This document shows positions 1 through 8,472 of a DNA stretch of 64,000 nt, in pieces (the first letter of the stretch is position 1; each line of letters begins with the position of its first letter). Both the position numbers and the translations under genes were made by a program. The stretch comes from Flavisolibacter longurius (GTDB lineage: Bacteria; Bacteroidota; Bacteroidia; Chitinophagales; Chitinophagaceae). The stretch spans positions 1 to 64,000 of the forward strand of contig JACJGO010000022.1 of the NCBI GenBank assembly GCA_014163555.1. The letters are read 5' to 3'. The notes under the pieces are model-generated. The model saw nothing but the letters and a program-made list of their open reading frames with translations, did not search any database and had not been told where the DNA came from.

Positions 1-793
1 AGGTGGCAGCTGTTGCCCCCTCGATCTTTTGGCCATTGCGGTACCACTGGTAGGCGGTGCCGCCACTGACGGTCAGCGTCAGGGTGCTGCCCGGACACAG
101 CGTGCCGCTTTGCGGGGTGATGCTGCCAGTGGGAAGTTTCACAGCTACAATCGTATCTACATTAGTTGGAGAAACACATCCGGAACTGTGTTTTACGGAA
201 ACCTGGTAAACGCCTGGTTCCAAATCTGTAAACTTGCCGGTTGTATTGGTATAATTTGTTCCGTTTATGCTGTATGTCAATCCGGTAGCCGGCGCTGGAC
301 TTGCAATGGTAATAGATCCTTTGCTATTTTGGCAATTGGGTTGAACAACGGTTGTTACAGGAGCTATAGCAGCCTTTCTGTTTTCTCCTTGGACTTTTGA
401 AACATTTGACCGGTCAACACACAAACCTGAGATAACAACACGACGGTAACAAATCTGTGGATCGGCATTCGCAGGAACAATATAATCTTTCCCATTGGCG
501 AAAGGAATCGGCAGAAAACTGTTTTGTCCACAATCCCCTGTTGCATATTCCCATTGATAAATATAATTGCGATTACCGCCAGTTGGGACTGAGCCAAGAA
601 GAATAGCAACTGTGTTTTCACACACCGCCGGTTCAATGGAGAAGGTGTTGTTTTCTATCCTGTTACGGCATGGCTGGCCTTGCGCCTGCGCAGCAAAACC
701 ATCAAACAGCAGCCAAATACACAATAAAATTCCAAAACGTTTTACACAGAAAACGGATGACGCTCGAAACTCGTAGCGTAAAAACATATACAT
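1..793 (-). CDS. Secreted Ig-like/SprB-type protein, N-terminal part, runs off left edge
   Basis: The minus strand is open from an ATG at 793 (second ATG at 787) to the window edge, about 264 codons with no stop. The start reads MYMFLRYEFRASSVF and is followed by a hydrophobic stretch (GILLCIWLLFDGF) ending in AAQAQ, a good Sec signal peptide. The mature part has cysteines and Ig/PKD-like phrases: YIYQWEYATG, then LTYSINGTNYTNTTG with PGVYQVSVKHSSGC (SprB-repeat style), then TLCPGSTLTLTVSGG and YQWYRNGQKI at the edge. Such modules are typical of very long Bacteroidota surface or secreted proteins that often end in a type IX secretion sorting domain; that end would lie outside the window. Base composition jumps inside the gene: bases 61-120 are 42/60 G+C, bases 301-360 are 23/60. 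It follows the 1115-5183 cluster on the same strand after a 321-bp gap. Confidence 0.75.
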   Translation of the reverse strand, partial: MYMFLRYEFRASSVFCVKRFGILLCIWLLFDGFAAQAQGQPCRNRIENNTFSIEPAVCENTVAILLGSVPTGGNRNYIYQWEYATGDCGQNSFLPIPFANGKDYIVPANADPQICYRRVVISGLCVDRSNVSKVQGENRKAAIAPVTTVVQPNCQNSKGSITIASPAPATGLTYSINGTNYTNTTGKFTDLEPGVYQVSVKHSSGCVSPTNVDTIVAVKLPTGSITPQSGTLCPGSTLTLTVSGGTAYQWYRNGQKIEGATAAT

Positions 794-1114
794 GGTTTCA
801 GTGCTCTTCAGTTAGAAATTGTTTTCAATTATCGCTTCACAAAAGGCACGACGGATTAATTATGACAGGGTCATGTTTCTCCAAGGGGTACAGAAGACTT
901 TAAAATCTCAAAGCAAATTTGTAGGGTTGCAGGTACGCACCTGAGGTTAGAAGGTTCAGGTACATGCACAGACAGCACCAATCATACAGCACAAATTAGA
1001 GGACAGTGTAGGTTATGTTTCTAACGACTCCGAAAGGACGTGAAAAGTTTAAAGCAAACCTTATACAGTTACAAAAAAGTTTTCCACCCTCGTTAGGCGT
1101 TATTAATTCAATAC
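794..1114. other. Intergenic gap, nothing recognised
   Basis: This 321-bp gap lies between the FGE-domain gene and the secreted Ig-like gene, both on the minus strand. I see no tRNA, no clear TAnnTTTG box reading toward 793 and no strong hairpin. Short open frames here look like noise. It presumably holds the promoter of the Ig-like gene. Confidence 0.4.
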
Positions 1115-2314
1115 TTATTCATTTCTTTCCATCACCAAACGAAAACCAATTTCGCTGGCTTTTGTTTTCGGATTCATTTTTTTCCGGAACGATGGCCGGA
1201 AGCGATCACCAACATGATCTTTAAAGTTTCCGCCACGGATGATTTTATCCTTACCCAGTGGTGGTCCTTGCGGATCTTTTTCAGTAAAATCTTCTTTGAA
1301 GAAAAATTCTCCATACCAATCCATGCACCACTCCGAAACATTTCCAAACAAATCATAAATGCCGGCCACATTGGGTTGCTTTTTTCCAACCGGATGCGTT
1401 TTATTTCCAGAATTAACAAAAGCCCAGGCAGATTTGCGAATATACGCTTCGACACCGCCAGCGTTTTCAATTTCTTCCATTCCACCCATCCGGGCCACAA
1501 ATTCCCATTCGGCTTCTGTAGGCAATCGAAACTGCTTGTTGCTCACGCCGTTGATCTTTCGCAAGAAGATCATTACATCTTCCCAACTAATATTTTCTAC
1601 CGGGCAATTGGAGCAGGGTTTGTTCAGGCTTGGATTCTGACCCATGATTGCTTCCCATTGCTCTTGTTTTACTTCATATTTACTCATGAAAAAAGGACTG
1701 ATCATCACCGGGTGTTCGGCTTCATCTTTTGAAGGCGATTTGTTATTTCCCATTACAAACGTTCCACCATTAATAGGCAGCATCTCTCCTACTATTTGCT
1801 GTATAATCGCTTTTTGGCGGGCTTCGTTTGAAACAGCATTCTCTCCTCCTGCCTGGTTTTGGTTGACGGGTCCTGCCAGTCTGCTCATTTCTGCACGCAA
1901 TTCGTTGCCCGCATCTATGGCATACAACATGTCAATAAACACTTCGGCCGGTTTTCCCTGCACCAGCGTAAAACTATCCCGCCATTCATCTCCGGTTTTT
2001 TCATTCCTGGCTACATAATAATAAGTGCCCGGCTTTAACCTGAGATAATAGAACCGATCCTTGGGTACTACACCTTTGCCTTCTTCATTGATGTAGATCC
2101 TGCAGTCGGTGTTGGTGGCAAAAAGCACATCCTGCAACGCATCCGTTTGCGGAACTGATTTGTGTGAATGTGAATTTGACTTCCCGGCCGTGGTAGCCGG
2201 CAAGGGATTGGCCGATGCTACGGCACCAGAAGATTTAGCCTGTGCAAAAGCGGATGCATAAAGCAGGCTTGCTGCAGCCAGACAAAAAAAGTATATGGAG
2301 AAACGCTTGGTCAT
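1115..2314 (-). CDS. Secreted FGE/SUMF1-domain protein
   Basis: About 399 residues. I chose the ATG at 2314 because a signal peptide starts there (MTKRFSIYFFCLAAASLLYA, then SAFAQ). An in-frame ATG at 2347 would add 11 polar residues and overlap the upstream gene. Residues ~60-130 form a small beta-rich PEGA-like segment (CRIYINEEGKG, LRLKPGTYYY). Residues ~180-397 are an FGE-sulfatase (formylglycine-generating-enzyme) domain: PVENISWEDV, RLPTEAEWEF at ~264, GNVSEWCMDWYG at ~324 and a terminal IGFRLVM. The cysteine pair used by true FGE near the C-terminus is not visible (FRPSFRKK instead), so a binding or structural role, as in GldK/GldJ-type proteins, is more likely than sulfatase activation. 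Last gene of a four-gene minus-strand cluster, 16 bp after the TssO-like gene. Confidence 0.8.
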   Translation of the reverse strand: MTKRFSIYFFCLAAASLLYASAFAQAKSSGAVASANPLPATTAGKSNSHSHKSVPQTDALQDVLFATNTDCRIYINEEGKGVVPKDRFYYLRLKPGTYYYVARNEKTGDEWRDSFTLVQGKPAEVFIDMLYAIDAGNELRAEMSRLAGPVNQNQAGGENAVSNEARQKAIIQQIVGEMLPINGGTFVMGNNKSPSKDEAEHPVMISPFFMSKYEVKQEQWEAIMGQNPSLNKPCSNCPVENISWEDVMIFLRKINGVSNKQFRLPTEAEWEFVARMGGMEEIENAGGVEAYIRKSAWAFVNSGNKTHPVGKKQPNVAGIYDLFGNVSEWCMDWYGEFFFKEDFTEKDPQGPPLGKDKIIRGGNFKDHVGDRFRPSFRKKMNPKTKASEIGFRLVMERNE

Positions 2315-2330
2315 ATGGGTTGATGGCAAA

Positions 2331-3116
2331 TTAATTTCTTCCGGCACGGGCAGCCTGCAACTGGGCTAACAGCCTGCGATTGTCATCCACTACGTCTTTG
2401 TATGATTTTTTCAGTTCATTGAGTTGGTTTTCAAAATTTGCATTGCTTTCTTGTAAACGATCATTGGTAGCTTTTAAGATTTCATATCGCTGTTTCCATT
2501 CGGAACCAGTATTGACAACGGGTTGCTGATTGGTTGGAGACGTAATCGCCACGCTCTCTTGTATGGCTGTTCTCGCGGCTTCAACTTCCTGTAAAAGAAG
2601 CTTGTTCTGGTTTTCCAGTTCAGCAATATTTCGGTCTTTATCCAATAATTGCTGTTTTAATGTCGAGTTTGTCAAACCCTTATCTTCCGAAGTTGTGATT
2701 CCCTTCGCAATGTTCGTTTGTTTTTCAGCTGCTTGTTTAAATGATTCTAAAAGGGCGATCAATTCCTTTTCTTTTTCCGGTGATGAAAAACTTACAAACG
2801 TTTTTTGTATACTGTCAATGCTTGCATAAAACGTACTTTCTTCGTCGTTTAACCTTGCAAGATTTCTTCTCGACCGGTTGCTTGCCACGTTCATGCAAAT
2901 CTTATCCAACGATTCCATACGCTGATGGAGGACCGTATAAATGGCACTGTGTGGATCTTCTGATTCACTTTGCAATGTTCCATCACTTTCCTCATCACCT
3001 GTTGTTGGGTTAAGGAAGGATGAAAAAAGTATAAGAACTAGCAAAACGCTGACAGCATAAGCCGTAAAGAAACGGATTTTTGCTTTTTTGCGGTTACTGT
3101 AGATTGGAATGACCAT
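2331..3116 (-). CDS. Single-pass membrane coiled-coil protein, TssO-like
   Basis: 261 residues. A short basic N-terminus (NRKKAKIRFF) precedes one membrane segment at ~13-33 (AYAVSVLLVLILFSSFL). An acidic linker follows, then a helical region at ~55-130 and a long coiled coil at ~150-258 (ELENQNKLLLQEVEAA, NFENQLNELKKSYKDV). This architecture resembles TssO, the membrane protein found only in the Bacteroidota subtype (T6SS-iii) of type VI secretion. The next gene upstream looks like the companion TssN. The family call rests on architecture and neighbourhood, not on a conserved motif; a generic coiled-coil membrane protein is the alternative. It lies 11 bp after the TssN-like gene and 16 bp before the FGE-domain gene, so all are probably cotranscribed. 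Confidence 0.55.
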   Translation of the reverse strand: MVIPIYSNRKKAKIRFFTAYAVSVLLVLILFSSFLNPTTGDEESDGTLQSESEDPHSAIYTVLHQRMESLDKICMNVASNRSRRNLARLNDEESTFYASIDSIQKTFVSFSSPEKEKELIALLESFKQAAEKQTNIAKGITTSEDKGLTNSTLKQQLLDKDRNIAELENQNKLLLQEVEAARTAIQESVAITSPTNQQPVVNTGSEWKQRYEILKATNDRLQESNANFENQLNELKKSYKDVVDDNRRLLAQLQAARAGRN

Positions 3117-3127
3117 TATAATAAACT

Positions 3128-3931
3128 TTACGATTTTTCATTTAATATGCTGATGTCAAAAGATGAAACTCTCTGTGCATAGATTACTTGATTTTCCTTT
3201 AGACCGTTTTTCGCAAGCGTTTTTTCCGGATCAAGAGAGCGCATCAAAATAAAATTATCTGTAGTAAAAAATACCCAGAAATAAGGCTTTTGAAGTGCAT
3301 TTGACAGTGGTATTATTGTTTCGTTTATATTGGTTTTGTTTTGAACCAGATCGAAATAAATTTTACCCAAAGACAATTCATTTGAAGCTTTAAATTGAAG
3401 GCTTAGCCGCGGCAATCCGTTTCCTTGTAAAATGCGGAAATGTATCAGGCTGCTGTTAAAGTAAAAACTCGGGTAAGCTATTTCTTTTTCAGTTGTTGGA
3501 TGCCACACCTTTACTCCATCCAACGCAAGTTGTAGATATGCTATCCATATTTCATTCAATGCAAATGGTAACAAAAAAGCAGCAGCAGAGCCAATGACAA
3601 GAGTAAAAGGATAATTTGATTTCCAAAGCATAATCCCGCACAAAACTATTAGGATGATTCCAGTAACGAACAGCGTATACATCCACTTGCCGCCTACAGA
3701 AACGAAATTTAATTCTTTGCGAATAGAGAACACGTGAATAATACCTGCCAGTAAAAAAACAACCATCTGTGTAAACGGTGACAGAGCATGAATCCAAAAA
3801 AGAGAAAGGAAAATACTAATAGCAAATGCCGCTCCGATAATATAGACCGTTCCGGCAACGGTCATTCTTTCCAAAGCTGTCTTCAGATCAAGTAAAGTTT
3901 TTTTATCGATGACAATCGATTCCTGTTTCAT
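3128..3931 (-). CDS. Polytopic membrane protein, TssN-like
   Basis: 267 residues. Four hydrophobic segments fill the first half (about 25-45, 50-68, 82-103 and 108-128; e.g. AGTVYIIGAAFAISIFLSLF). A soluble C-terminal half of ~135 residues begins near KVWHPTTEKEIAYPSF and probably faces the cytoplasm. Four N-terminal helices plus a soluble domain opening with an aromatic W-x-P segment match TssN of the Bacteroidota T6SS-iii as I know it. No other T6SS component (sheath, Hcp, TssK, VgrG) lies in the window, so secretion itself is not supported here. 61 bp separate it from the upstream TonB-C gene and 11 bp from the TssO-like gene. A plain membrane protein of unknown function remains possible. 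Confidence 0.5.
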   Translation of the reverse strand: MKQESIVIDKKTLLDLKTALERMTVAGTVYIIGAAFAISIFLSLFWIHALSPFTQMVVFLLAGIIHVFSIRKELNFVSVGGKWMYTLFVTGIILIVLCGIMLWKSNYPFTLVIGSAAAFLLPFALNEIWIAYLQLALDGVKVWHPTTEKEIAYPSFYFNSSLIHFRILQGNGLPRLSLQFKASNELSLGKIYFDLVQNKTNINETIIPLSNALQKPYFWVFFTTDNFILMRSLDPEKTLAKNGLKENQVIYAQRVSSFDISILNEKS

Positions 3932-3992
3932 AGTTTCTGATCAAAACAATATCTGCCGGTAAAGTGCAAATTATTTTCTGGCTCTTCCAGTG

Positions 3993-5183
3993 CTATACCC
4001 CTTTTACGGTAATTGGCTGTGTAATGCGGGTAGCCACAAACCGCCCGTTGCTAAAAGCCGGTTTCCATTTTGGCATTTTCAGCAATACTTTTCGAACCTG
4101 TTCATTCAGCAGTGTGTCCGCCGATTCTGAAATTTTTATACCACCACAGTTTCCCTGCGCATCAATGATAAACGTTGCAATCACCTGTTTGCTGTTTTTA
4201 CTGCGACCAACATCTGCGAGGCTTTTTTCCAAATAAGCAAGAAACGCCTTTGCGCCCCCAGGGAATTCTGCCAGGGCTTCGCCAGCCGATGCTGAAGCTG
4301 TTGTCGCAATTTCGGAAGAATCTGTCCTTGGTTGCTGGGCTTTTTCTGCTTTAGTCGTTTGAATGCGGATTTGCGCCGGACTTTGAACAGCCAGGTAAGG
4401 AATGTTGTTGCGAAGCCTTACCACACCACTTATGCAAACATCCTGGTTTAGAAAACGCTCTTCCGGAATTCCATTGAATTTTGCACGGTCTTTTTCCAGA
4501 ATGACCACGTTGACAAATGGATCTGAAAAGTCGGCCTGCACATCCAGGAGGGTGGGTCCGTCCTCTGAATCTTTATAATACCGTGTGCGAAAAACTTTAC
4601 TGCAGAAGGTAACGCTGTCGCCAATATAATTGCGGATGTTTTTCACCTGGATTTCTTTTACGGCCTGGTTGATGTTGGCCCGCTTTAATTCTTCCAGAAA
4701 AGCAGCACTCATTTTTTTTATGACGGCACTGTTTTCTTCCGGCAGCGTAAGATCGCTATAGGTGTTAAAACTGTATTTGCGAAGGCGGACAAGGTCAAAC
4801 CTCTGCAAAGCATCCAATTGGCGGAAATTTAAAATATAGTGATGGCGGTAACTGTGTTCGGTCAGTCCGGGTTCGAAGCTTTGCAGGGCGCTTGCTTTCA
4901 GCGAAACGGAGCTGTCGTTTGAAAAAAACAGGACCAATTCATTTTCCCTGTCAACCGTGGTTGCTCCCCAACCAACGCCGTTAAGGGTAAGAAAAAGATC
5001 GGAGGCAATGGCCGTATAAGAAAGGGATAAGCGGTCTTTTTGGGGAAGGCCTGAAACCTGTACAGTTTCCATTTCGAGGCGCTGTTTTTTCAGGAACTTA
5101 TCAAAACCATTTGTTTTTACACCTTGGGATAGGCCAACAAATGCGTGGCAAATTGCCATGAGAAGCCAGGTGTATTTTTTCAT
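3993..5183 (-). CDS. Secreted protein with OB-like and TonB C-terminal domains
   Basis: 396 residues. A signal peptide ends near residue 20 (LLMAICHAFVGLSQG). Residues ~30-170 are unrecognised mixed alpha/beta sequence. Residues ~185-275 look like an OB-fold (IGDSVTFCSKVFRTRYY, VCISGVVRLRNNIPYLAV). Residues ~315-395 match a TonB C-terminal domain (VIATFIIDAQGNCGGIKI, then MPKWKPAFSNGR). There is no N-terminal anchor of a real TonB, so this is one of the periplasmic or secreted TonB-C proteins common in Bacteroidota, not an energy transducer. First gene of the minus-strand cluster ending at 1115; a promoter-like box lies about 210 bp upstream. The function is unknown. Confidence 0.7.
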   Translation of the reverse strand: MKKYTWLLMAICHAFVGLSQGVKTNGFDKFLKKQRLEMETVQVSGLPQKDRLSLSYTAIASDLFLTLNGVGWGATTVDRENELVLFFSNDSSVSLKASALQSFEPGLTEHSYRHHYILNFRQLDALQRFDLVRLRKYSFNTYSDLTLPEENSAVIKKMSAAFLEELKRANINQAVKEIQVKNIRNYIGDSVTFCSKVFRTRYYKDSEDGPTLLDVQADFSDPFVNVVILEKDRAKFNGIPEERFLNQDVCISGVVRLRNNIPYLAVQSPAQIRIQTTKAEKAQQPRTDSSEIATTASASAGEALAEFPGGAKAFLAYLEKSLADVGRSKNSKQVIATFIIDAQGNCGGIKISESADTLLNEQVRKVLLKMPKWKPAFSNGRFVATRITQPITVKGV

Positions 5184-5493
5184 AAACGGTTATATTTATT
5201 TCAACATAGCCCTTTACTGGGTAGCGGACCGATTAACAATTTCTTCCATACGGAAGCTGATTTTTCATGGGATGCTCGTTGCAGAAATAGAAAACCTGTC
5301 TGTTATTGATTCTTTCAAACCAGGTTAAAACTTCCAAATACTGATTCGATTTGGATGCAAATAAAGCTGAAAATAAGGATATTACAGCAATGCTGCAAAC
5401 TTACTGCCGAAATTGAATCTAACCAACTCTGCCATGGTAGAATCTTTCCCCACGCCTGTTTTAAAGCATCTTCTCCCCTATTTTATTGCAAAT
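5184..5493. other. Intergenic gap with one promoter candidate
   Basis: This 310-bp gap sits between two minus-strand genes. Besides the promoter candidate at 5396-5426 I see only a short hairpin (CTTCC-ATAC-GGAAG) near 5245. Open frames here lack coding character. Confidence 0.4.
5396..5426 (-). promoter_or_regulatory. Bacteroidota-type promoter candidate for the 5183-1115 cluster
   Basis: On the minus strand, TAAGTTTG (5403-5396) fits the TAnnTTTG -7 box, and a TTG lies 20 bases upstream (5426-5424), a normal -33 spacing. The leader to the ATG at 5183 would be about 208 nt. The match is by eye only. Confidence 0.3.
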
Positions 5494-6855
5494 TTATTTC
5501 TCTACGCCCGGGTCAGGATATTTTTTTGCCGCATCATCTATGATGAGGAGCCAGTCGCTGCCACGCCCTTCGGAGTGTGGGGCAAATGAAAACGATCCGG
5601 TATTGGCAATGGGTTTCAAGGCTATGGAACGGCCGTCACGGGGATTGAACCACCAGGCCTTTAACTGGCTGCCGGAAAGTTTTGCTGTGTTCAGGGTAAT
5701 TTTTCGTCCGTACGGCAAGTAAGCCATCATAAAATCTCCATTCTTTGAAACAGCAGCCACGGTATATCCAGCATCTTCTTTGTTTTCACTTACAATAAGC
5801 GACTGGTCAGGGAACAAGTTTTGCCAAGCCCTTTTTTCCAGAACCTTTCGTGCCAAACCTACCTGGTAGGAACCGGCATGTGACAAAGCGGTTTTCCAAT
5901 GGGTCCGGGCCCAGGACACAGGCGTTTTGTTTTCGGTGTAAAACTGCCAGATGTTATGATTGCCATAAGTATGGCCAAAAGCGCCGGAAAGCAGGCTCCA
6001 ATACGCTGTTTGCCGGGCATCAAAATCATCCATCCAACCGTGTTCCGACGGGTTGAACCGGGACGGATGATCTTCGTACCGTGGTTCGCCATCCACATGC
6101 GGCTTGACAGGTTTTAGCTCCCTGTGTATTTGATTGTAGCGATAGTTTTTAGACGTATTGTCGTGGCCTGTTTGCGACATGTGGAAATCAATCCAGCTTT
6201 CGTCGGGAAAAAAATCAGAGGAGCTTTTGCCGCCTTGCGGATGAAAGGTCATCAGGTGGGTTCCGCCATCACCCACTCGAAGTCCTTCCGCCATGGCGCG
6301 GATGATGGCTTTGTCGTCCTCGTTTTCTATATCCCGGTCGCCGCCAAGGATCCAGACGATAGGCGCCGATTTGTATCGCCGTCCCAAAAACTCGCCAAAC
6401 GTCTTTACATTTTCCGGGGTGAATATTTCAGGGCCAACGCCCCATTTTTTGTTCCATTTATCGCCCCACGAAGGCAGCATGCCGATCATCAGGCCTAGTT
6501 TTTCCGCACGGTTGACGATGTAATCTACATGCCGGAAGTAGGCCTCATTGGGTTTGGCGGGATCGTTGTTTTGCAGCGGCCTGTCACCATACGGATTGGG
6601 TGTGTTCAGTCCATCCAGTTCCGCCAACACCACGGCCTGAATTACAGTGAAACCTTTCTTTGCCCGGTCCTGCAGGTATAGATCGGCTTCTTGCCGATTG
6701 AGCCGGTGAAACAACTCCCAGGCGGTATCACCAAGCCAGAAAAAAGGTTGATTGTTTACTGTGACAAGATACCTTTTATCCTGACTCACCTTTAGCTGTG
6801 TGAAGCCAGTGAGAAAAACGATCAAACAAAAACAAGTCAAAGCCAAACGAAGCAT
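5494..6855 (-). CDS. Secreted GH140/DUF4038 apiosidase-like glycoside hydrolase
   Basis: 453 residues with a signal peptide (LALTCFCLIVFLTGFTQ). The DUF4038 TIM-barrel runs from ~25 to ~345: FFWLGDTAWELFHRL near the start, then GVGPEIFTPENVK, the VWILGGDRD segment and the VDGEPRYED segment, which carry the expected acidic catalytic residues. A smaller beta domain follows (YLPYGRKITLNTAKL, KAWWFNPRDG). Characterised GH140 enzymes release apiose from rhamnogalacturonan II; the same fold also occurs in less specific DUF4038 proteins, so the substrate is inferred. It is alone on its strand between the TonB-C gene (310-bp gap) and a divergent MBL gene (347-bp gap). A palindrome 79 bp upstream may be its operator. 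Confidence 0.85.
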   Translation of the reverse strand: MLRLALTCFCLIVFLTGFTQLKVSQDKRYLVTVNNQPFFWLGDTAWELFHRLNRQEADLYLQDRAKKGFTVIQAVVLAELDGLNTPNPYGDRPLQNNDPAKPNEAYFRHVDYIVNRAEKLGLMIGMLPSWGDKWNKKWGVGPEIFTPENVKTFGEFLGRRYKSAPIVWILGGDRDIENEDDKAIIRAMAEGLRVGDGGTHLMTFHPQGGKSSSDFFPDESWIDFHMSQTGHDNTSKNYRYNQIHRELKPVKPHVDGEPRYEDHPSRFNPSEHGWMDDFDARQTAYWSLLSGAFGHTYGNHNIWQFYTENKTPVSWARTHWKTALSHAGSYQVGLARKVLEKRAWQNLFPDQSLIVSENKEDAGYTVAAVSKNGDFMMAYLPYGRKITLNTAKLSGSQLKAWWFNPRDGRSIALKPIANTGSFSFAPHSEGRGSDWLLIIDDAAKKYPDPGVEK

Positions 6856-7202
6856 CAGAAAAGAATTGAACTGTTAATTTACCCGTTTCTTGGAATATAG
6901 AACTGGTGATCGATGATGATTCGCAAAACTGTTGATCGAATCGTTCGATCCCGCAAGAAAAACCTTCAATTATTAAATACCGATCATCACATAACACTTA
7001 CATAGGGTTTCCTGATACACTAAAATTTATATTACTAATTGCAGCCTTCGAAACAGAATAAACCAAATAGAACAAGGCAATGAACACAAACACCGATTTA
7101 TTGGTTTCTTAAATAAGGGCTTTTCACGCTTAGCGGAAAAACTATCCTTATCATCCGTTAATTTCAGGATTCTTTTTCATTCTTAATTCGTCGACCATAC
7201 GC
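6856..7202. other. Divergent intergenic region
   Basis: This 347-bp region separates the divergent GH140-like (minus) and MBL-fold (plus) genes and must hold both promoters. I could not find a clean TAnnTTTG box for either gene. The palindrome at 6934-6950 is the only clear element. Confidence 0.4.
6934..6950. promoter_or_regulatory. Palindromic operator candidate upstream of the GH140-like gene
   Basis: GATCGAA-TCG-TTCGATC is a perfect 7-bp inverted repeat around a 3-bp centre, 79 bp before the hydrolase start. Size and position suit a dimeric repressor or activator site; no regulator gene is next to it. Confidence 0.3.
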
Positions 7203-8375
7203 ATGACCTTATATACCTTTCACCGGCAACCAGCCGGATTTATCTGCATCGTTATTTTGTTTTTCTTCTTTTCCCTGGTGTTGCCGGGTTGCCGTCCCAT
7301 TGTGGCGCTGGGCAGAAATCCCAAAAATGAGGACCTGGCCAAAATAGAAGCGTTACCCAATTACAGGAATGGTGAGTTTAGGAACCTGGATGATACGGTT
7401 ACCTATTCAACGTTTCCGCAAGCGGTAAGTACAGCAACTGCATCTTCATCCGGGGCACGAAGAAGGCCCCGGTGGACAGGTTTCCTGAAATTTTTCTTCC
7501 GCGATAAAACTACCACGCATCCGGCTACGCCCATTCCCATGATGGTAACGGACTTGCATACCCGTTTTGAGAAACCAACAGTGATTTGGTTTGGCCATTC
7601 TTCGGCGCTGGTCAAAACAAAAGGCGCCAATATTCTTTTCGATCCTTCCTTTAATGGATTTGCCGGCCCTTTCCGCGGACTGGTGAATGCGTTTGACGGT
7701 ACCAACTATTATGTTTCCAGGGATTTCCCGGAACTCGATGCCGTGGTGATTTCACATGATCACTACGATCACCTGGATTATACCACCATCCGGCAACTGC
7801 GAAAAAAAACAAAGCGATTTGTTGTACCAATGGGTGTGGGTTCGCACCTGCGCCGCTGGGGCATTCCGGCCGAAAAAATTTCGGAAGTCAACTGGCATGA
7901 TGTTGTGACGCTGCCAGACGGCATCCGCATTATTTCTACCCCCGCTTTTCACCGCTCCAACCGAACGTTTGCCCAAAGAAAAACCTTGTGGTCATCATAC
8001 GTTGTTGATGATGGAGAACATAAAATTTACTTTAGCGGCGATACTGGTTACAGCGGACATTTTAAGCTGATAGGCGAACGGTACGGGCCTATTGACCTGG
8101 CGCTGTTGGAATGTGGTCAATACAACGAACGCTGGTCGCGAAGCCATATGTTTCCCTGCCAGACTGTAAGAGCAGCGCAGGACCTAAGGGCCGCAACAGT
8201 ACTACCGATCCATTGGGGAAAATTTGCCGAGTCGACCCATGCCTGGAATGACCCGGTCAAAAGGCTGGTGAAAAGCGCCGACAGTGCCCGCCAGGCTGTT
8301 ACCATTCCCTATATTGGCGAGCCTTATTCCATTGGCGACAAACCACTCACCTACCCCTGGTGGGATTTCCGCTAA
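7203..8375 (+). CDS. MBL-fold metallohydrolase lipoprotein, NAPE-PLD/UlaG-like
   Basis: 390 residues. The N-terminal helix FFFFSLVLPGC forms a lipobox with Cys30, so this is probably an envelope lipoprotein. The metallo-beta-lactamase domain starts near residue 125 (WFGHSSALVKTKGANILFD) and carries the HDHYDHLD metal motif at 185-192. Later metal ligands are visible in FSGDTGYSGHF and in PIHWGKFAESTH. The order and spacing fit the UlaG/NAPE-PLD-like branch (COG2220), whose substrates range from N-acyl phospholipids to lactones; the substrate here cannot be told. A stable hairpin follows the stop. Confidence 0.85.
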   Translation: MTLYTFHRQPAGFICIVILFFFFSLVLPGCRPIVALGRNPKNEDLAKIEALPNYRNGEFRNLDDTVTYSTFPQAVSTATASSSGARRRPRWTGFLKFFFRDKTTTHPATPIPMMVTDLHTRFEKPTVIWFGHSSALVKTKGANILFDPSFNGFAGPFRGLVNAFDGTNYYVSRDFPELDAVVISHDHYDHLDYTTIRQLRKKTKRFVVPMGVGSHLRRWGIPAEKISEVNWHDVVTLPDGIRIISTPAFHRSNRTFAQRKTLWSSYVVDDGEHKIYFSGDTGYSGHFKLIGERYGPIDLALLECGQYNERWSRSHMFPCQTVRAAQDLRAATVLPIHWGKFAESTHAWNDPVKRLVKSADSARQAVTIPYIGEPYSIGDKPLTYPWWDFR

Positions 8376-8382
8376 GGCTTTG

Positions 8383-8406
8383 AACAGATCAATGTGTTGA
8401 TCTGTT
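8383..8406 (+). terminator. Hairpin after the MBL-fold gene
   Basis: AACAGATCAA-TGTG-TTGATCTGTT is a perfect 10-bp stem with a 4-nt loop, 8 bases after the stop codon. It has no proper T-tract, though a second A/T-rich repeat (AAAAAACTGTTTTTT) follows near 8421, so it probably serves both convergent genes. Confidence 0.5.
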
Positions 8407-8472
8407 TGAAATCAATTCCTAAAAAACTGTTTTTTGTTGCTGATGCGCAAAAAAAAAGTTTACGCAGAGCAA

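Noticed and set aside
1115-2314. Sulfatase-activating formylglycine-generating enzyme
   Set aside because: The C-terminal catalytic cysteine pair is not visible and no sulfatase gene is in the window, so only the fold is claimed.
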